The position numbers and the translations under genes were made by a program. The notes beneath the pieces were generated by a model. The model was not told the origin of the DNA, searched no databases, and saw only the letters and a program-made list of their open reading frames with translations. Below are positions 16,832 to 25,375 of a DNA stretch of 64,000 nucleotides, piece by piece (the stretch's first letter is position 1; every line of letters begins with the position of its first letter). Source of the DNA: Hymenobacter crusticola (GTDB lineage: Bacteria > Bacteroidota > Bacteroidia > Cytophagales > Hymenobacteraceae); NCBI RefSeq assembly GCF_002154225.1, contig NZ_MTSE01000008.1:186001-250000 (forward strand). Direction: 5' to 3'.

Positions 16832-18553
16832 ATGGTACGTACTCTAGGTCTTGCTAACCTTTGCCTCCTATTCGGGGTAGGAACCGTTCTTGCCCAAGCC
16901 CCCACGCTTAGCAGTGTGTCGCCTGCCCGTAATGCTCGGGCTGTGTCGGTCACGACGGCCATCACGGCAACTTTCAGCCAAGCTTTGCGCCCGCTTGGAA
17001 GTCAACAAGGGCCCATTCTGCAAGCTTTCAGCAGCCAAGCTAGCCGGGCCAAAAGCAGTATCACCTGCACAGGCAATACGCTCAAATACACGCCTAGCAG
17101 TAGCTTTAAGCCCGGCGAAACTATTTTTGCTACTATCACCACAGCCGCGCAGAGCAGCAGCGGGGAGCACCTAGCTGCCCCACAGGTATTCCAGTTTACT
17201 ACGGCTACCAGCCCCAGCACAGGTACCTTCGGCGGTGGCTCCGACCCGGTGGTGGGCGACAACGCGACCAGCGTGACCCTGGGGGACCTAGATGGCGATG
17301 GGGACCTCGACATGCTGACGGCCAACTACAACACCGACGGTACAGTGAGCGTGCGCCTCAACGACGGCCGGGGTAACTTCACTGGCAAGCAGGAAGTGAA
17401 AGTTGGCTACGGCCCCTACCAAGTGGTTCTCAGCGACGTAGATAATGACGGCGACTTAGATTTGCTCACGGCCAATGCCAATACCGTTGTTAGTACCGTG
17501 AGCGTGCGTCTGAACAACGGCAAAGGAACCTTCGGCGGCGCACAGGAAGTCAAGACCGGTGAAAACCCGCACGCCCTCGCGCTGGCCGACGTAGACGGGG
17601 ATGGTGACCTCGATTTATTGGTAGCCAACTACGTAGACAGTAGCAGCAACTACACGAGCAGTACTGTGAGCGTCCGCCTCAACAATGGCACCGGTGAATT
17701 TGCTTCTCAGGGGCAAGAGGTAATGGTAGGCACGCGCCCCATGGGGGTAGCAGCCGGCGACCTAGACAACGATGGGGATATTGATTTTGTGACGGTTAAC
17801 TCCAACATCACGACGGCCAGCGTGCGCCTGAACAACGGCAGAGGCATATTTGGCGGTGGCCAGGAGGTAAACGTAGGCGTGAGTCCGCACGCAGTTAAGC
17901 TCGGCGACATCGACGGCGACGGCGACCTGGACTTGGTAACGGGCGACTTGAACACGAACACAGTTAGCATCCGCTTCAACAACGGTTCTGGCTCATTTAG
18001 CGACGGGCAGACCGTTACACTTAGTACGGGAGCTCGCAGCATCGCGCTGGGCGACGTGGATGGTGACGGTGACTTAGATTTGCTCGCGGCTACTTACACG
18101 GGCAACAAAGTGGAGGTGCATATGAACAATGGCACTGGGGCTTTCACCAACAAGCAGGAAGTGAGTGTGGGCGAGGGCCCCTACAGCCTAGCCCTCGGCG
18201 ACGTAGATGGTGACGGCGACCTAGATTTTGCTACGGTAAACAACACGAGCAAAACGGTGAGCGTCCGGCTGAACCAGAACGACAATAAAAGGCTGGCCGA
18301 AGAAGTAAGCATCTATCCAAATCCGGCGCACCTAAAAGCCCAGATGATCCTACCCGCCCGTCTTGGTAACCAAGCGCTGCACATGCGTATTATCAACGTG
18401 GTAGGCCAGACCATGATTGAGCGCGACCTGACGGTTGAGCAATTGATGATGCCTTCGGGCTTGGTGCTCAAAAGCCTAGCTAACGGCGTATACTATGTTT
18501 GCCTCGATACCAGCGAAGGCCGCGTAATCAAGCGCGTAGTGGTGGAGAAGTAA
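16832..18553 (+). CDS. Secreted FG-GAP/VCBS repeat protein with T9SS sorting domain
   Basis: 573 residues from the ATG at 16832, chosen because it opens directly into a signal peptide (MVRTLGLANLCLLFGVGTVLAQA); ATGs at 16649 and 16778 would add 61 or 18 residues. Residues about 25-125 are an SbsA-like Ig domain (PTLSSVSPARNARAVSVTT). Then come seven repeats of about 55 residues, each with a Ca-binding loop of the type DGDGDLD and a strand TVSVRLNNG. The last 85 residues are a T9SS sorting domain (VSIYPNP ... NGVYYVCLDTSEGRVIKRVVVEK). It is therefore likely exported and surface-anchored or shed; a binding partner is unknown. Confidence 0.85.
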   Translation: MVRTLGLANLCLLFGVGTVLAQAPTLSSVSPARNARAVSVTTAITATFSQALRPLGSQQGPILQAFSSQASRAKSSITCTGNTLKYTPSSSFKPGETIFATITTAAQSSSGEHLAAPQVFQFTTATSPSTGTFGGGSDPVVGDNATSVTLGDLDGDGDLDMLTANYNTDGTVSVRLNDGRGNFTGKQEVKVGYGPYQVVLSDVDNDGDLDLLTANANTVVSTVSVRLNNGKGTFGGAQEVKTGENPHALALADVDGDGDLDLLVANYVDSSSNYTSSTVSVRLNNGTGEFASQGQEVMVGTRPMGVAAGDLDNDGDIDFVTVNSNITTASVRLNNGRGIFGGGQEVNVGVSPHAVKLGDIDGDGDLDLVTGDLNTNTVSIRFNNGSGSFSDGQTVTLSTGARSIALGDVDGDGDLDLLAATYTGNKVEVHMNNGTGAFTNKQEVSVGEGPYSLALGDVDGDGDLDFATVNNTSKTVSVRLNQNDNKRLAEEVSIYPNPAHLKAQMILPARLGNQALHMRIINVVGQTMIERDLTVEQLMMPSGLVLKSLANGVYYVCLDTSEGRVIKRVVVEK

Positions 18554-18566
18554 GCTGCTCGTACGC

Positions 18567-18604
18567 CAACAAAAAAGCCGGTCAGACGACCAGCTTTTTT
18601 GTTG
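18567..18604. terminator. Bidirectional terminator hairpin
   Basis: CAACAAAAAAGCCGGTC (18567-18583) pairs with 18588-18604 with one mismatch, loop AGAC. It has A-rich and T-rich sides and lies between the convergent FG-GAP and pirin genes. Confidence 0.8.
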
Positions 18605-18622
18605 ATGCAATACTCTGTAGGG

Positions 18623-19342
18623 TTAGTAGTTAGCTTCGCTAGCCGGCAAATCGATCAAGACAAATTGGGCGTCTTTTGTGGCCCGAATCTCCACTACGTG
18701 TTCGTCTGTCATGCGGGCTTGGTCGTTGATACCTAGCTCCGTACCATTAACGAAGATGATGCCTTGTTTTACGTAGATAAAAGTATTCCGAATAGGAAAA
18801 GTCTGGAACAGGATTTCTTTATCGGCACCTAGGTTCGCCCAGTACACGGCGCTGTTAGAATTCATGTACACGACGTCTTCCAGTACTTTTTGACCCGTCA
18901 CGAGCGGCACGAGCTCGTTTTTGGTGCTGAGAAAATCGACGTCTTTCTGTTCGTAGCTCGGGCTAAGGCCTTTCTGGTTGGAAATAAACCAGAGCTGGTA
19001 AATGTGCAGCGCGGCATCAGTGCGGTTGAACTCGGAGTGTGCGATGCCGGTACCAGCGGTCATGCGCTGCACTTCACCTTTCTTGATAACGGTTTTGTTG
19101 CCCATTGTGTCCTCGTGGGTTACTTCGCCATCCAGCACCAGCGTCACGATTTCCATTTCCGAATGCGGATGTTGGGGAAAGCCTGATTGTGGGGCAATGC
19201 TGTCATCGTTGAATACGCGCAACGGGCCGAAATGAAGATTATCGGGGTCGTAGTAATCGGCGAAGCTGAACAGGAAGTAGCTGCTGAGCCACTGCACGGG
19301 CGCTGCATGGTGGCGGTCGGTAGCAGGAATGTACTTAAGCAT
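18623..19342 (-). CDS. Pirin family protein
   Basis: 239 residues, two cupin domains. The N-terminal cupin holds the iron-site residues in FPQHPHSEMEIVTLVLDGEVTHED and GTGIAHSEFN; the C-terminal half is a second, degenerate cupin. This matches pirin/YhhW, some members of which oxidise flavonoids such as quercetin while others act as redox-linked regulators; which applies here is unknown. Length is normal for the short bacterial pirins. It lies downstream of a terminator that separates it from the repressor gene on the same strand. Confidence 0.9.
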   Translation of the reverse strand: MLKYIPATDRHHAAPVQWLSSYFLFSFADYYDPDNLHFGPLRVFNDDSIAPQSGFPQHPHSEMEIVTLVLDGEVTHEDTMGNKTVIKKGEVQRMTAGTGIAHSEFNRTDAALHIYQLWFISNQKGLSPSYEQKDVDFLSTKNELVPLVTGQKVLEDVVYMNSNSAVYWANLGADKEILFQTFPIRNTFIYVKQGIIFVNGTELGINDQARMTDEHVVEIRATKDAQFVLIDLPASEANY

Positions 19343-19459
19343 AGGGGTCGGAATTGAGGTTAAAGGGAGTAACCCTGCTTCTGCATACGCGGCCGGGCAA
19401 GTGGAAGTTAGCTAGGATCTGTTACTTAAGCGCCCACTGAGCCCTTGAGCGCAAAAGAA

Positions 19460-19496
19460 AACCGGTCTGAAGACAGCTGTTGTCTTCAGACCGGTT
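19460..19496 (-). terminator. 16-bp perfect hairpin after the repressor gene
   Basis: AACCGGTCTGAAGACA (19460-19475) and its exact complement (19481-19496) with a 5-nt loop, 27 bp after the stop of the S24 repressor gene; on the minus strand the stem is followed by TTTTC. Confidence 0.8.
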
Positions 19497-19522
19497 AAGG
19501 CAAAAGTGCAATACGAAAGGGG

Positions 19523-20329
19523 TTACGCCTTTTTCAGCGTGGTCATTTGCTGCTGAAGATCCAACACAATGCTGGCCAATCGGTTCAGGGAAAGGTCGGC
19601 GATGGGGAAAGTGCTGCTGATGTACGCTTTGGCTTCCCAAATCTCTACGACGTCCTGCACGTCAATCTCGTAGGGCGAGTACACGGGGTTGTCGGAGTGC
19701 AGGCTGAGCGTGGCGGCGTTCTTGAGGCGGTTGTACACGCGCTTGAACACGATACCTTCTTTAGCGCTCACTACAATGCAAGGCGTGCCATCCTTGAGCG
19801 TCAGCCAATCGTCCACGTAGCGGCCCACGATAACGGTACCAGAGGCAATCGGTAGCATGGAATCACCGGAGATTTCGAAGGCGCGGTAAGTGCCTCCAGT
19901 GCCGAGCATGGGCAGGCGGAACTTTGGCAGCTCCTCGATGAACTCAGGGTCGGCGTAACCATTGAGGTAACCGGCGCTGGCTTTGAGCGGCACTAGCTCG
20001 ATGTTTTCGTTCTGCTCCTTATCGACTGTAAGAGCCAATACGCGCAGATTGCCAGCAGGGCGGGGCGGCTCCGGCGTAGTGTTTACGGGCTCCAAATGAC
20101 GGATAGCCGTCTTGGCTTTGCCCTTTTTGCTGAAGTCAGTCGTCACCAACGCGTCCAGCGTAATGCCGAACAAGCGGGCCATATTGACGAGCGTAGTAAG
20201 TTTGGGCTCGGCGCGGCCTTCTTCGTAAGCGCCTACTAATGAACGCTTAATGCCTAGCTTCTCAGCCATTTGGGCTTGCGTCAGGCTGAGCTCACGCCGC
20301 CAGTATTTAAGGTTAGTATTGATCATCAC
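19523..20329 (-). CDS. XRE-type repressor with LexA/CI-like S24 domain
   Basis: 268 residues. Residues 5-62 are an HTH_3 DNA-binding domain (LSLTQAQMAEKLGIKRSLVG). A linker leads to an S24 peptidase-like domain: candidate self-cleavage bond Ala119-Gly120 in KASAGYLN, nucleophile Ser157 in SGDSMLP and Lys196 in EGIVFKRV. All the parts for RecA-stimulated self-cleavage are present, as in LexA and phage CI, although no phage genes are nearby. Two ATGs in tandem (20329 and 20326) could start it. A dyad at 20381-20407 is a likely own operator. RecQ lies upstream on the same strand but 386 bp away. Confidence 0.88.
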   Translation of the reverse strand: MMINTNLKYWRRELSLTQAQMAEKLGIKRSLVGAYEEGRAEPKLTTLVNMARLFGITLDALVTTDFSKKGKAKTAIRHLEPVNTTPEPPRPAGNLRVLALTVDKEQNENIELVPLKASAGYLNGYADPEFIEELPKFRLPMLGTGGTYRAFEISGDSMLPIASGTVIVGRYVDDWLTLKDGTPCIVVSAKEGIVFKRVYNRLKNAATLSLHSDNPVYSPYEIDVQDVVEIWEAKAYISSTFPIADLSLNRLASIVLDLQQQMTTLKKA

Positions 20330-20380
20330 GCAAAGAGCCGGGGAAAGGCTTCCTATTCAAGTACATATCGGCTCGTGAAT

Positions 20381-20407
20381 TTAGTAACATCTTTGCGGTA
20401 TTACTAA
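20381..20407. promoter_or_regulatory. Candidate repressor operator TTAGTAA-N13-TTACTAA
   Basis: Two 7-bp inverted arms at 20381-20387 and 20401-20407, flanked by further AT-rich symmetry, 52 bp before the repressor start. Spacing and position fit autoregulation by an XRE/S24 dimer. Inferred from position only. Confidence 0.5.
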
Positions 20408-20620
20408 TTCAATTAGCTTAAAGTTTTGCTAAATTTTTTATTGAGGTTAATCTTATCGTTTAGCTGTAGGCTCAGCGCTGACTGAACTGATTCGCTGCGT
20501 TGGGTTATAGTGTGCAGGCTAATGCAAACGTTGTTTTTCGCGGCGGTTTACAGTGTTTTAAAGCCGGTTTTCCCATCTCATTCTCCAAGCTAGGACGGCT
20601 GCCATAGCGCATTACAGCCT

Positions 20621-20696
20621 GAAGCCTGCGCTTCGCATATCTTGAATGACTCGTGCTAGGCATCCGTCGTTCAGGGATATGCGAAACGCAGGCTTC
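20621..20696 (-). repeat. 21-bp inverted repeat downstream of recQ
   Basis: GAAGCCTGCGCTTCGCATATC (20621-20641) recurs inverted at 20676-20696 with one mismatch. The word GAAGC...GCTTC also forms the hairpins at 59571-59732, so this looks like one of a dispersed family. It may serve as the recQ terminator. Confidence 0.7.
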
Positions 20697-20715
20697 GCGC
20701 TGCAGTGCAGAAAGG

Positions 20716-22950
20716 TTATTCGCCGCGCAGCTTCTTCTGGTAGTGCAAGGCTAGGCGCAGTTTGAAATAATCGTATTTCTCGCGTAGGTGGTCGAACAGG
20801 TCGCGGAGTAGGGGCGAGCCACCTAGCTGCCCGATAGCGGTCTGAATTTCAGCAAACTCGTCCATCGTTAAGAACTCTTCCAGCCGAATCGGGAAGCCCT
20901 TGGCGTAAAGCGTTTCGATGTGGGCGCGGATGGTGCCGGGGCTGAGGTTGCGGCGCTCCGCAATAGCGTCCACATTCAGGCCCACACGGTGCAGCTGCAA
21001 AGTCGTTTCGTGGGTGTCGCCTACGTCCTTCTTGCGGGCGGGGCGAGCCGCAGGAGCTTCTTCAACTTCTTCGGCGTCGTCTGCTTCCATGGCATCGGCG
21101 GGGTTGGGGGCACCACCATAGGCTAGTATTTCCTTGATAAATACCTCGCCGTAGTTCTCAAATTTCTTCATGCCTACACCCGAAATAGCTAGCATGGCCA
21201 CACGGGAGATGGGGCGCTCAGCGGCCATTTCCTGCAAGGTGGTGTCCGTGAAGATGACGTACGGTGGTACGTTCTGCTCGTCGGCAATGCGCTTGCGAAG
21301 CTGACGGAGCTTGTCGAACAGAGCCGTAGTAGCATCCACTGGCTTGGAAGCTTGGGCAGCGGCTTTCTTGCTGGCGCGGGTCGGCTTCTCGGCTTTCTCG
21401 GCGGGCTGAAACTTCTTCAGGGCTAGGGTGCGCTGGCCCTGCAGAACCTCCCGACCTAGGTCGGTGAGCTTCAGTGCGTAGCCTTCTTCGTAGGCAATGT
21501 AGAGCAGCCCATCGTTGAGCATTTGGTGGATGTAGCTGTACCAGTCCAAATAGGGGAGGTCGGCGCCGGCCCCGTAGGTTTTGATTTGGTCGTAGCCGCC
21601 CGTGAGCACAGCCTGGTTACGCATGCCGCGCAGCACGTCGATGAGCAGGCCAATGCTAGCCCGTTCGCGCATGCGCACCACCGCTGATAGCGCCTTTTGG
21701 GCGAGCAGCGAGCCGTCAAAAGTGGTGGGTGGGTTGCGGCAGATGTCGCAGTTGCCGCAGTCCTGGGGCAGTACCTCGCCGAAGTAGTTGAGCAAGATCT
21801 TGCGGCGGCAGCCGGCCGCTTCCGCAAACTGCTGCATGCGCTCCAGCTTGGTGAGGTTGAGCTGCGTGAGGCTAGGGTTGTCCTTGGTGAGCATGTCGCG
21901 CAGGCTCATCACGTCGCCGAAGTTGTAGAACAGCATCGCCGTAGCCGGTGCCCCATCGCGGCCCGCCCGCCCGATTTCCTGGTAATACCCCTCGATGTTC
22001 TTGGGCAGGTTGTAGTGAATCACCCAGCGTACGTTGCTCTTGTCGATGCCCATACCAAAGGCGATGGTGGCCACAATCGCCTGCAAGTCATCTTTCAGGA
22101 AAGCTTCCTGCACGGCGCCGCGCTGGTTGGGCGTCATGCCGGCGTGGTAGTGGCCAGCGCGAATGCCCTTAGCTTTCAGCTTCTCAGCCATCGTTTCGCA
22201 CTGCTTGCGCGAGAGGCAGTACACGATGCCGGCCTCGTCGGGATGGCGCTCCACAAACTCCACGATGCTGCCCACGCGGTCTTGGCCGGGGCGCACGATG
22301 AGGTTTAGGTTGGGCCGGTCGAAGCTGGAAAGGAATACCCTAGGTTCGTTCAGGCGCAGCTGCTGCTGGATATCACGCTGGGTGAGGCGGTCGGCCGTGG
22401 CGGTGAGGGCGATAATAGGAATCTGCGGAAACTGCTCGCGCAGCAGCTTCAGCTGGGTATATTCGGGCCGAAAGTCGTGGCCCCACGAGGAAATACAGTG
22501 GGCCTCGTCGATGGCAAACATGCTGATGCGCAGGCGGCGCAGAAACTGCAGAAAGCCTTCCGATAAGAGCTTCTCGGGGCTGACGTACAGCAGCTTCAAG
22601 TAGCCGTTGAGGCAGTCGGAGGCAATGCTGGTCTGCTCGCCCTGACCCACGCTGCTGTTAATATAGGCGGCCGAAACGCCGTTTGCTTTCAGCGCTTCTA
22701 CCTGGTCTTTCATCAGGGCAATCAGCGGCGATACGACCACGCACACGCCCTCCTGCACAATGGCCGGCACCTGAAAGCAAACCGACTTGCCGCCGCCCGT
22801 CGGCATGAGCACTACCGTGTCGCGCCCACCTAAGATGGACTCAATAATATCGGCCTGCATGGGCCGAAAAGAGTCATAACCGTAGTATTGCTTCAGGACG
22901 CGGCGGGCCGAGTCGAGGGTAGGAGCTAGGGGTTCGGGCGCAAATAACAT
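20716..22950 (-). CDS. recQ: ATP-dependent DNA helicase RecQ
   Basis: 744 residues. SF2 helicase core at 15-350 with Walker A MPTGGGKS (50-57), DEAH in FAIDEAHCISSWGHDFRPEY and motif VI QEIGRAGRDG. A RecQ zinc site follows at about 377-402 (CRRKILLNYFGE ... CGNCDIC), then the winged helix, an HRDC domain at about 530-605 and a C-terminal HTH_40-type helix region (HRVGLNVDAIAERRNLSPGTIRAH). It acts in recombination and repair of stalled forks. Full length with the extra C-terminal domain that is usual in Bacteroidota. Confidence 0.96.
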   Translation of the reverse strand: MLFAPEPLAPTLDSARRVLKQYYGYDSFRPMQADIIESILGGRDTVVLMPTGGGKSVCFQVPAIVQEGVCVVVSPLIALMKDQVEALKANGVSAAYINSSVGQGEQTSIASDCLNGYLKLLYVSPEKLLSEGFLQFLRRLRISMFAIDEAHCISSWGHDFRPEYTQLKLLREQFPQIPIIALTATADRLTQRDIQQQLRLNEPRVFLSSFDRPNLNLIVRPGQDRVGSIVEFVERHPDEAGIVYCLSRKQCETMAEKLKAKGIRAGHYHAGMTPNQRGAVQEAFLKDDLQAIVATIAFGMGIDKSNVRWVIHYNLPKNIEGYYQEIGRAGRDGAPATAMLFYNFGDVMSLRDMLTKDNPSLTQLNLTKLERMQQFAEAAGCRRKILLNYFGEVLPQDCGNCDICRNPPTTFDGSLLAQKALSAVVRMRERASIGLLIDVLRGMRNQAVLTGGYDQIKTYGAGADLPYLDWYSYIHQMLNDGLLYIAYEEGYALKLTDLGREVLQGQRTLALKKFQPAEKAEKPTRASKKAAAQASKPVDATTALFDKLRQLRKRIADEQNVPPYVIFTDTTLQEMAAERPISRVAMLAISGVGMKKFENYGEVFIKEILAYGGAPNPADAMEADDAEEVEEAPAARPARKKDVGDTHETTLQLHRVGLNVDAIAERRNLSPGTIRAHIETLYAKGFPIRLEEFLTMDEFAEIQTAIGQLGGSPLLRDLFDHLREKYDYFKLRLALHYQKKLRGE

Positions 22951-23099
22951 TCGGTAAAAATACGGCGATTAGCGGGGACTTCCGAAGGTTAATAAACCAC
23001 AAGGCGGCATAAATCGTGCACAACTGCCGCGTAATCCTGCACCTGCTTACGGTTGAGTCCTGACGTATAAAAGGAAACATTTTTAATCTACACTACAGG

Positions 23100-23450
23100 A
23101 TGAATCAGTCTGCAACCATTGCCAACCTGCAAGCCAACCAAACCATTCTTGATGCCCTAGCTCGCTGCATTGCCGCCTGCGAAATGTGCGCCGCCGCTTG
23201 CCTGCACGAGAACAACCCCCAAATGATGGTGCCCTGTATCGAGCTAGATCGGGACTGCGCCGACATCTGTCGCCTTACGTCTGCGTTTATTGCCCGTGGC
23301 TCCCAGCACGCGCCGCACGTCATCAAGGAGTGCATTGAAATCTGCCAGAAGTGCGCCGACGAGTGCGGCCAGCACCAGCACGACCACTGCCAATACTGCG
23401 CCGACGCCTGCCGCAAGTGCGCCGACGCTTGCCAGCAATTTGCAGCCTAG
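23100..23450 (+). CDS. Four-helix copper-binding protein (DUF326, Csp-like)
   Basis: 116 residues with 16 cysteines spaced mostly as CxxxC and CxxC along helices (residues 23, 27, 30, 34, 46, 53, 57, 78, 82, 85, 89, 97, 100, 104, 107, 111). This is the layout of the cytosolic copper-storage proteins (Csp3/DUF326), which bind many Cu(I) ions inside a four-helix bundle. There is no signal peptide, so it would be cytosolic. It stands alone, divergent from recQ and ahead of an AraC-type regulator; no copper pump or CueR-like gene is near. Confidence 0.88.
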   Translation: MNQSATIANLQANQTILDALARCIAACEMCAAACLHENNPQMMVPCIELDRDCADICRLTSAFIARGSQHAPHVIKECIEICQKCADECGQHQHDHCQYCADACRKCADACQQFAA

Positions 23451-23554
23451 GTAGCCGCGAAGGAGACAGATTCATTCCCCAGGACGGACCGTTGTTAGGT
23501 GTTCAGGGAAACGAAAGGTAGCAATGTCTATTTGCACGGACGTAGCTTTGTGGT

Positions 23555-24874
23555 ATGCCTTTCATTTTCAGCGTCTACAGTGTGTTGCTGCTGCCTTGCT
23601 TTGTGCAGGGAGTGGTAGTGAGCGTAGTGCTGCTCACGCGCGGCCGGCAGCATGGCACGCCGGCCGATGGTTGGCTAGCCTTGCTCTTGCTGCTCAACGT
23701 GGCGCGGGTGGCGCAGTGGATGCTCGGGTTTGCCGGCTGGTACGATTCGCACGATGCGTTTAGCACCTTCATGTTTTACTTTCCGTTCAGCAACTGGCTG
23801 GCAGTTGGGCCGGCGCTGTATTTCTACTTTCGCAGCCTCACGAACCAGGAGTTTCACTTCTCGCGGCGCGACTGGTGGCATTTCGTCCCGGCCTTGCTGT
23901 ACCTAGGTTGGCGGCTGCTGCTATTCGGCTACGATATAGGCTGGGAATACACCGTGCTGGGTCAACCATTGCGTGGGCATTTCGATACGAAGGGCACACT
24001 GGCGATTTGGCTCCAAACGACTCCGTTTCGCTTCTGGCCCGAGGTGCTTGGCTACGCGTCCATCGTTTGGTACGCCGTGCTGACCTTGCGTGATTACCAG
24101 CCCTATCGGCAGTACATCAACGATAACTTCTCGGATACGGAGCACATTCGCTTTGTGTGGCTGCGCAATGTGGTGGTAGCCGTGCTGATGGGCGTGGCGG
24201 TCACGCTGGCATTCGAGGTGGTAAACGCAACCGTGCTCCCGCTTAATTATGTCCAAGCGTGGTACGAATACCTGTTCACGGGCATTCTGATTTATTTTCT
24301 GAGCATCGCCGGGCTGCTCGCCAATCATCGCCTGACGGCACCGCTTCACTTTTCGCCCGCGCCCGCAGCAACAGAGGCGCACCCGCCGGAGGTAGCCGCC
24401 GCAGCGGTGAAAGCGGAACCTAACTCCCCCATGCCGCTTGCATTGCCAGCGGACGCCACGCTAGGGTCGAGCGAAACCCTAGCGGCCGTTCTGACGCAAG
24501 CCGAACCCGCAAGTGCTGCCGAAGCCGACCCGGAGCTACGGCGCTGGACGGAGCGCCTGCTTAAGCACATGGACGCGGCGCGCCCTTATCTGGCTCCTGA
24601 ACTGACCTTGAAAGAACTAGCTGCGCAACTGCGGACAAATACCTCCTGGTTGTCGCGGGTCATTAACACCGGATGCGGGCAGAACTTCAACGACTTTGTG
24701 AACGAGTACCGCGTGCGGGAAGCTGAGCAGAAGCTAGGCGACCCCCAACTGCGGCACTATACGCTGCTGGCCGTGGCGCTGGAATCGGGCTTCAACTCCA
24801 AGTCAACGTTCAACCGCGTGTTTCGCAAGCTGCGCGGCACTACACCTAGCGAGGCCGCTCGGCGCAATGTATAA
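23555..24874 (+). CDS. AraC-type regulator with membrane N-terminal domain
   Basis: 439 residues. Residues 1-270 hold about seven hydrophobic helices (for example VYSVLLLPCFVQGVVVSVVLL and IRFVWLRNVVVAVLMGVAVTLAF). A Pro/Ala-rich linker of about 80 residues leads to an AraC HTH domain at about 335-437 (LTLKELAAQLRTNTSWLSRVINTG and VALESGFNSKSTFNRVFRKLRGTTPSE). Membrane-bound AraC regulators of this layout are common in Bacteroidota; they probably sense an external or membrane signal. A TAGCTTTG at 23543-23550, four bases before the ATG, resembles a -7 element and would give an almost leaderless transcript if this start is right. Confidence 0.88.
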   Translation: MPFIFSVYSVLLLPCFVQGVVVSVVLLTRGRQHGTPADGWLALLLLLNVARVAQWMLGFAGWYDSHDAFSTFMFYFPFSNWLAVGPALYFYFRSLTNQEFHFSRRDWWHFVPALLYLGWRLLLFGYDIGWEYTVLGQPLRGHFDTKGTLAIWLQTTPFRFWPEVLGYASIVWYAVLTLRDYQPYRQYINDNFSDTEHIRFVWLRNVVVAVLMGVAVTLAFEVVNATVLPLNYVQAWYEYLFTGILIYFLSIAGLLANHRLTAPLHFSPAPAATEAHPPEVAAAAVKAEPNSPMPLALPADATLGSSETLAAVLTQAEPASAAEADPELRRWTERLLKHMDAARPYLAPELTLKELAAQLRTNTSWLSRVINTGCGQNFNDFVNEYRVREAEQKLGDPQLRHYTLLAVALESGFNSKSTFNRVFRKLRGTTPSEAARRNV

Positions 24875-24962
24875 GTTGGGACGTCCTAGGTCGTAAATCG
24901 GGGCGCAAGGCGAAACGGGTGGCCCTTCCTTTGGCTACTGTTTCACCCTAGCTTCCTTTACG

Positions 24963-25349
24963 ATGACAACTGTAATTCGTGCCCGCCTGCTAACGAGCCT
25001 GTTAGGTGTGCTGCTTCTGGTAGCCACCGCCTGCTGGGCCCGCAGTATCCATTCCGATTTATTCATTGAGCCGGGCAAGCAGTTTGTGCTCGGCGGCGGG
25101 CAACGTGGCTCCTTCAAAGTCGCCGCGCACAACAAGGGCTCCGAGGCAGTGGTCGTGAAAGAACGGCCCAAAGGCGGTGGCATTTTCGGGAAGGCCACGC
25201 TGGCGCCCGGTCAGCACGCTACCCTGAGCTTTGGCGCCGGTTCCTCGGCCGTACTGCTGAACCCCACCGTCCAGCAAGCCCACCTCGACCTGCGCATCAC
25301 TGGCGACACAAAGCTGCGCATGGATTACGAACCCACCGCCTCCCGCTAA
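24963..25349 (+). CDS. Small lipoprotein of unknown function
   Basis: 128 residues. N-terminal membrane signal ending in the lipobox LVATAC (Cys24). The mature part looks like one beta-sandwich (FVLGGGQRGSFKVAAHNKGSEAVVVKERPKGGG, then ATLAPGQHATLSF). I do not recognise the family. It lies 26 bp ahead of another exported unknown on the same strand, so the two are probably co-transcribed. Confidence 0.7.
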   Translation: MTTVIRARLLTSLLGVLLLVATACWARSIHSDLFIEPGKQFVLGGGQRGSFKVAAHNKGSEAVVVKERPKGGGIFGKATLAPGQHATLSFGAGSSAVLLNPTVQQAHLDLRITGDTKLRMDYEPTASR

Positions 25350-25375
25350 GCCTAGGTTTCATTAGCTACTTCACT

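Larger units (their letters stand above)
20330..20715. other. Intergenic region, 386 bp, with dyad and hairpin
   Basis: Between the recQ stop and the repressor start. The repressor side is AT-rich and holds the TTAGTAA dyad; the recQ side holds a 21-bp inverted repeat. No gene seen. Confidence 0.6.
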
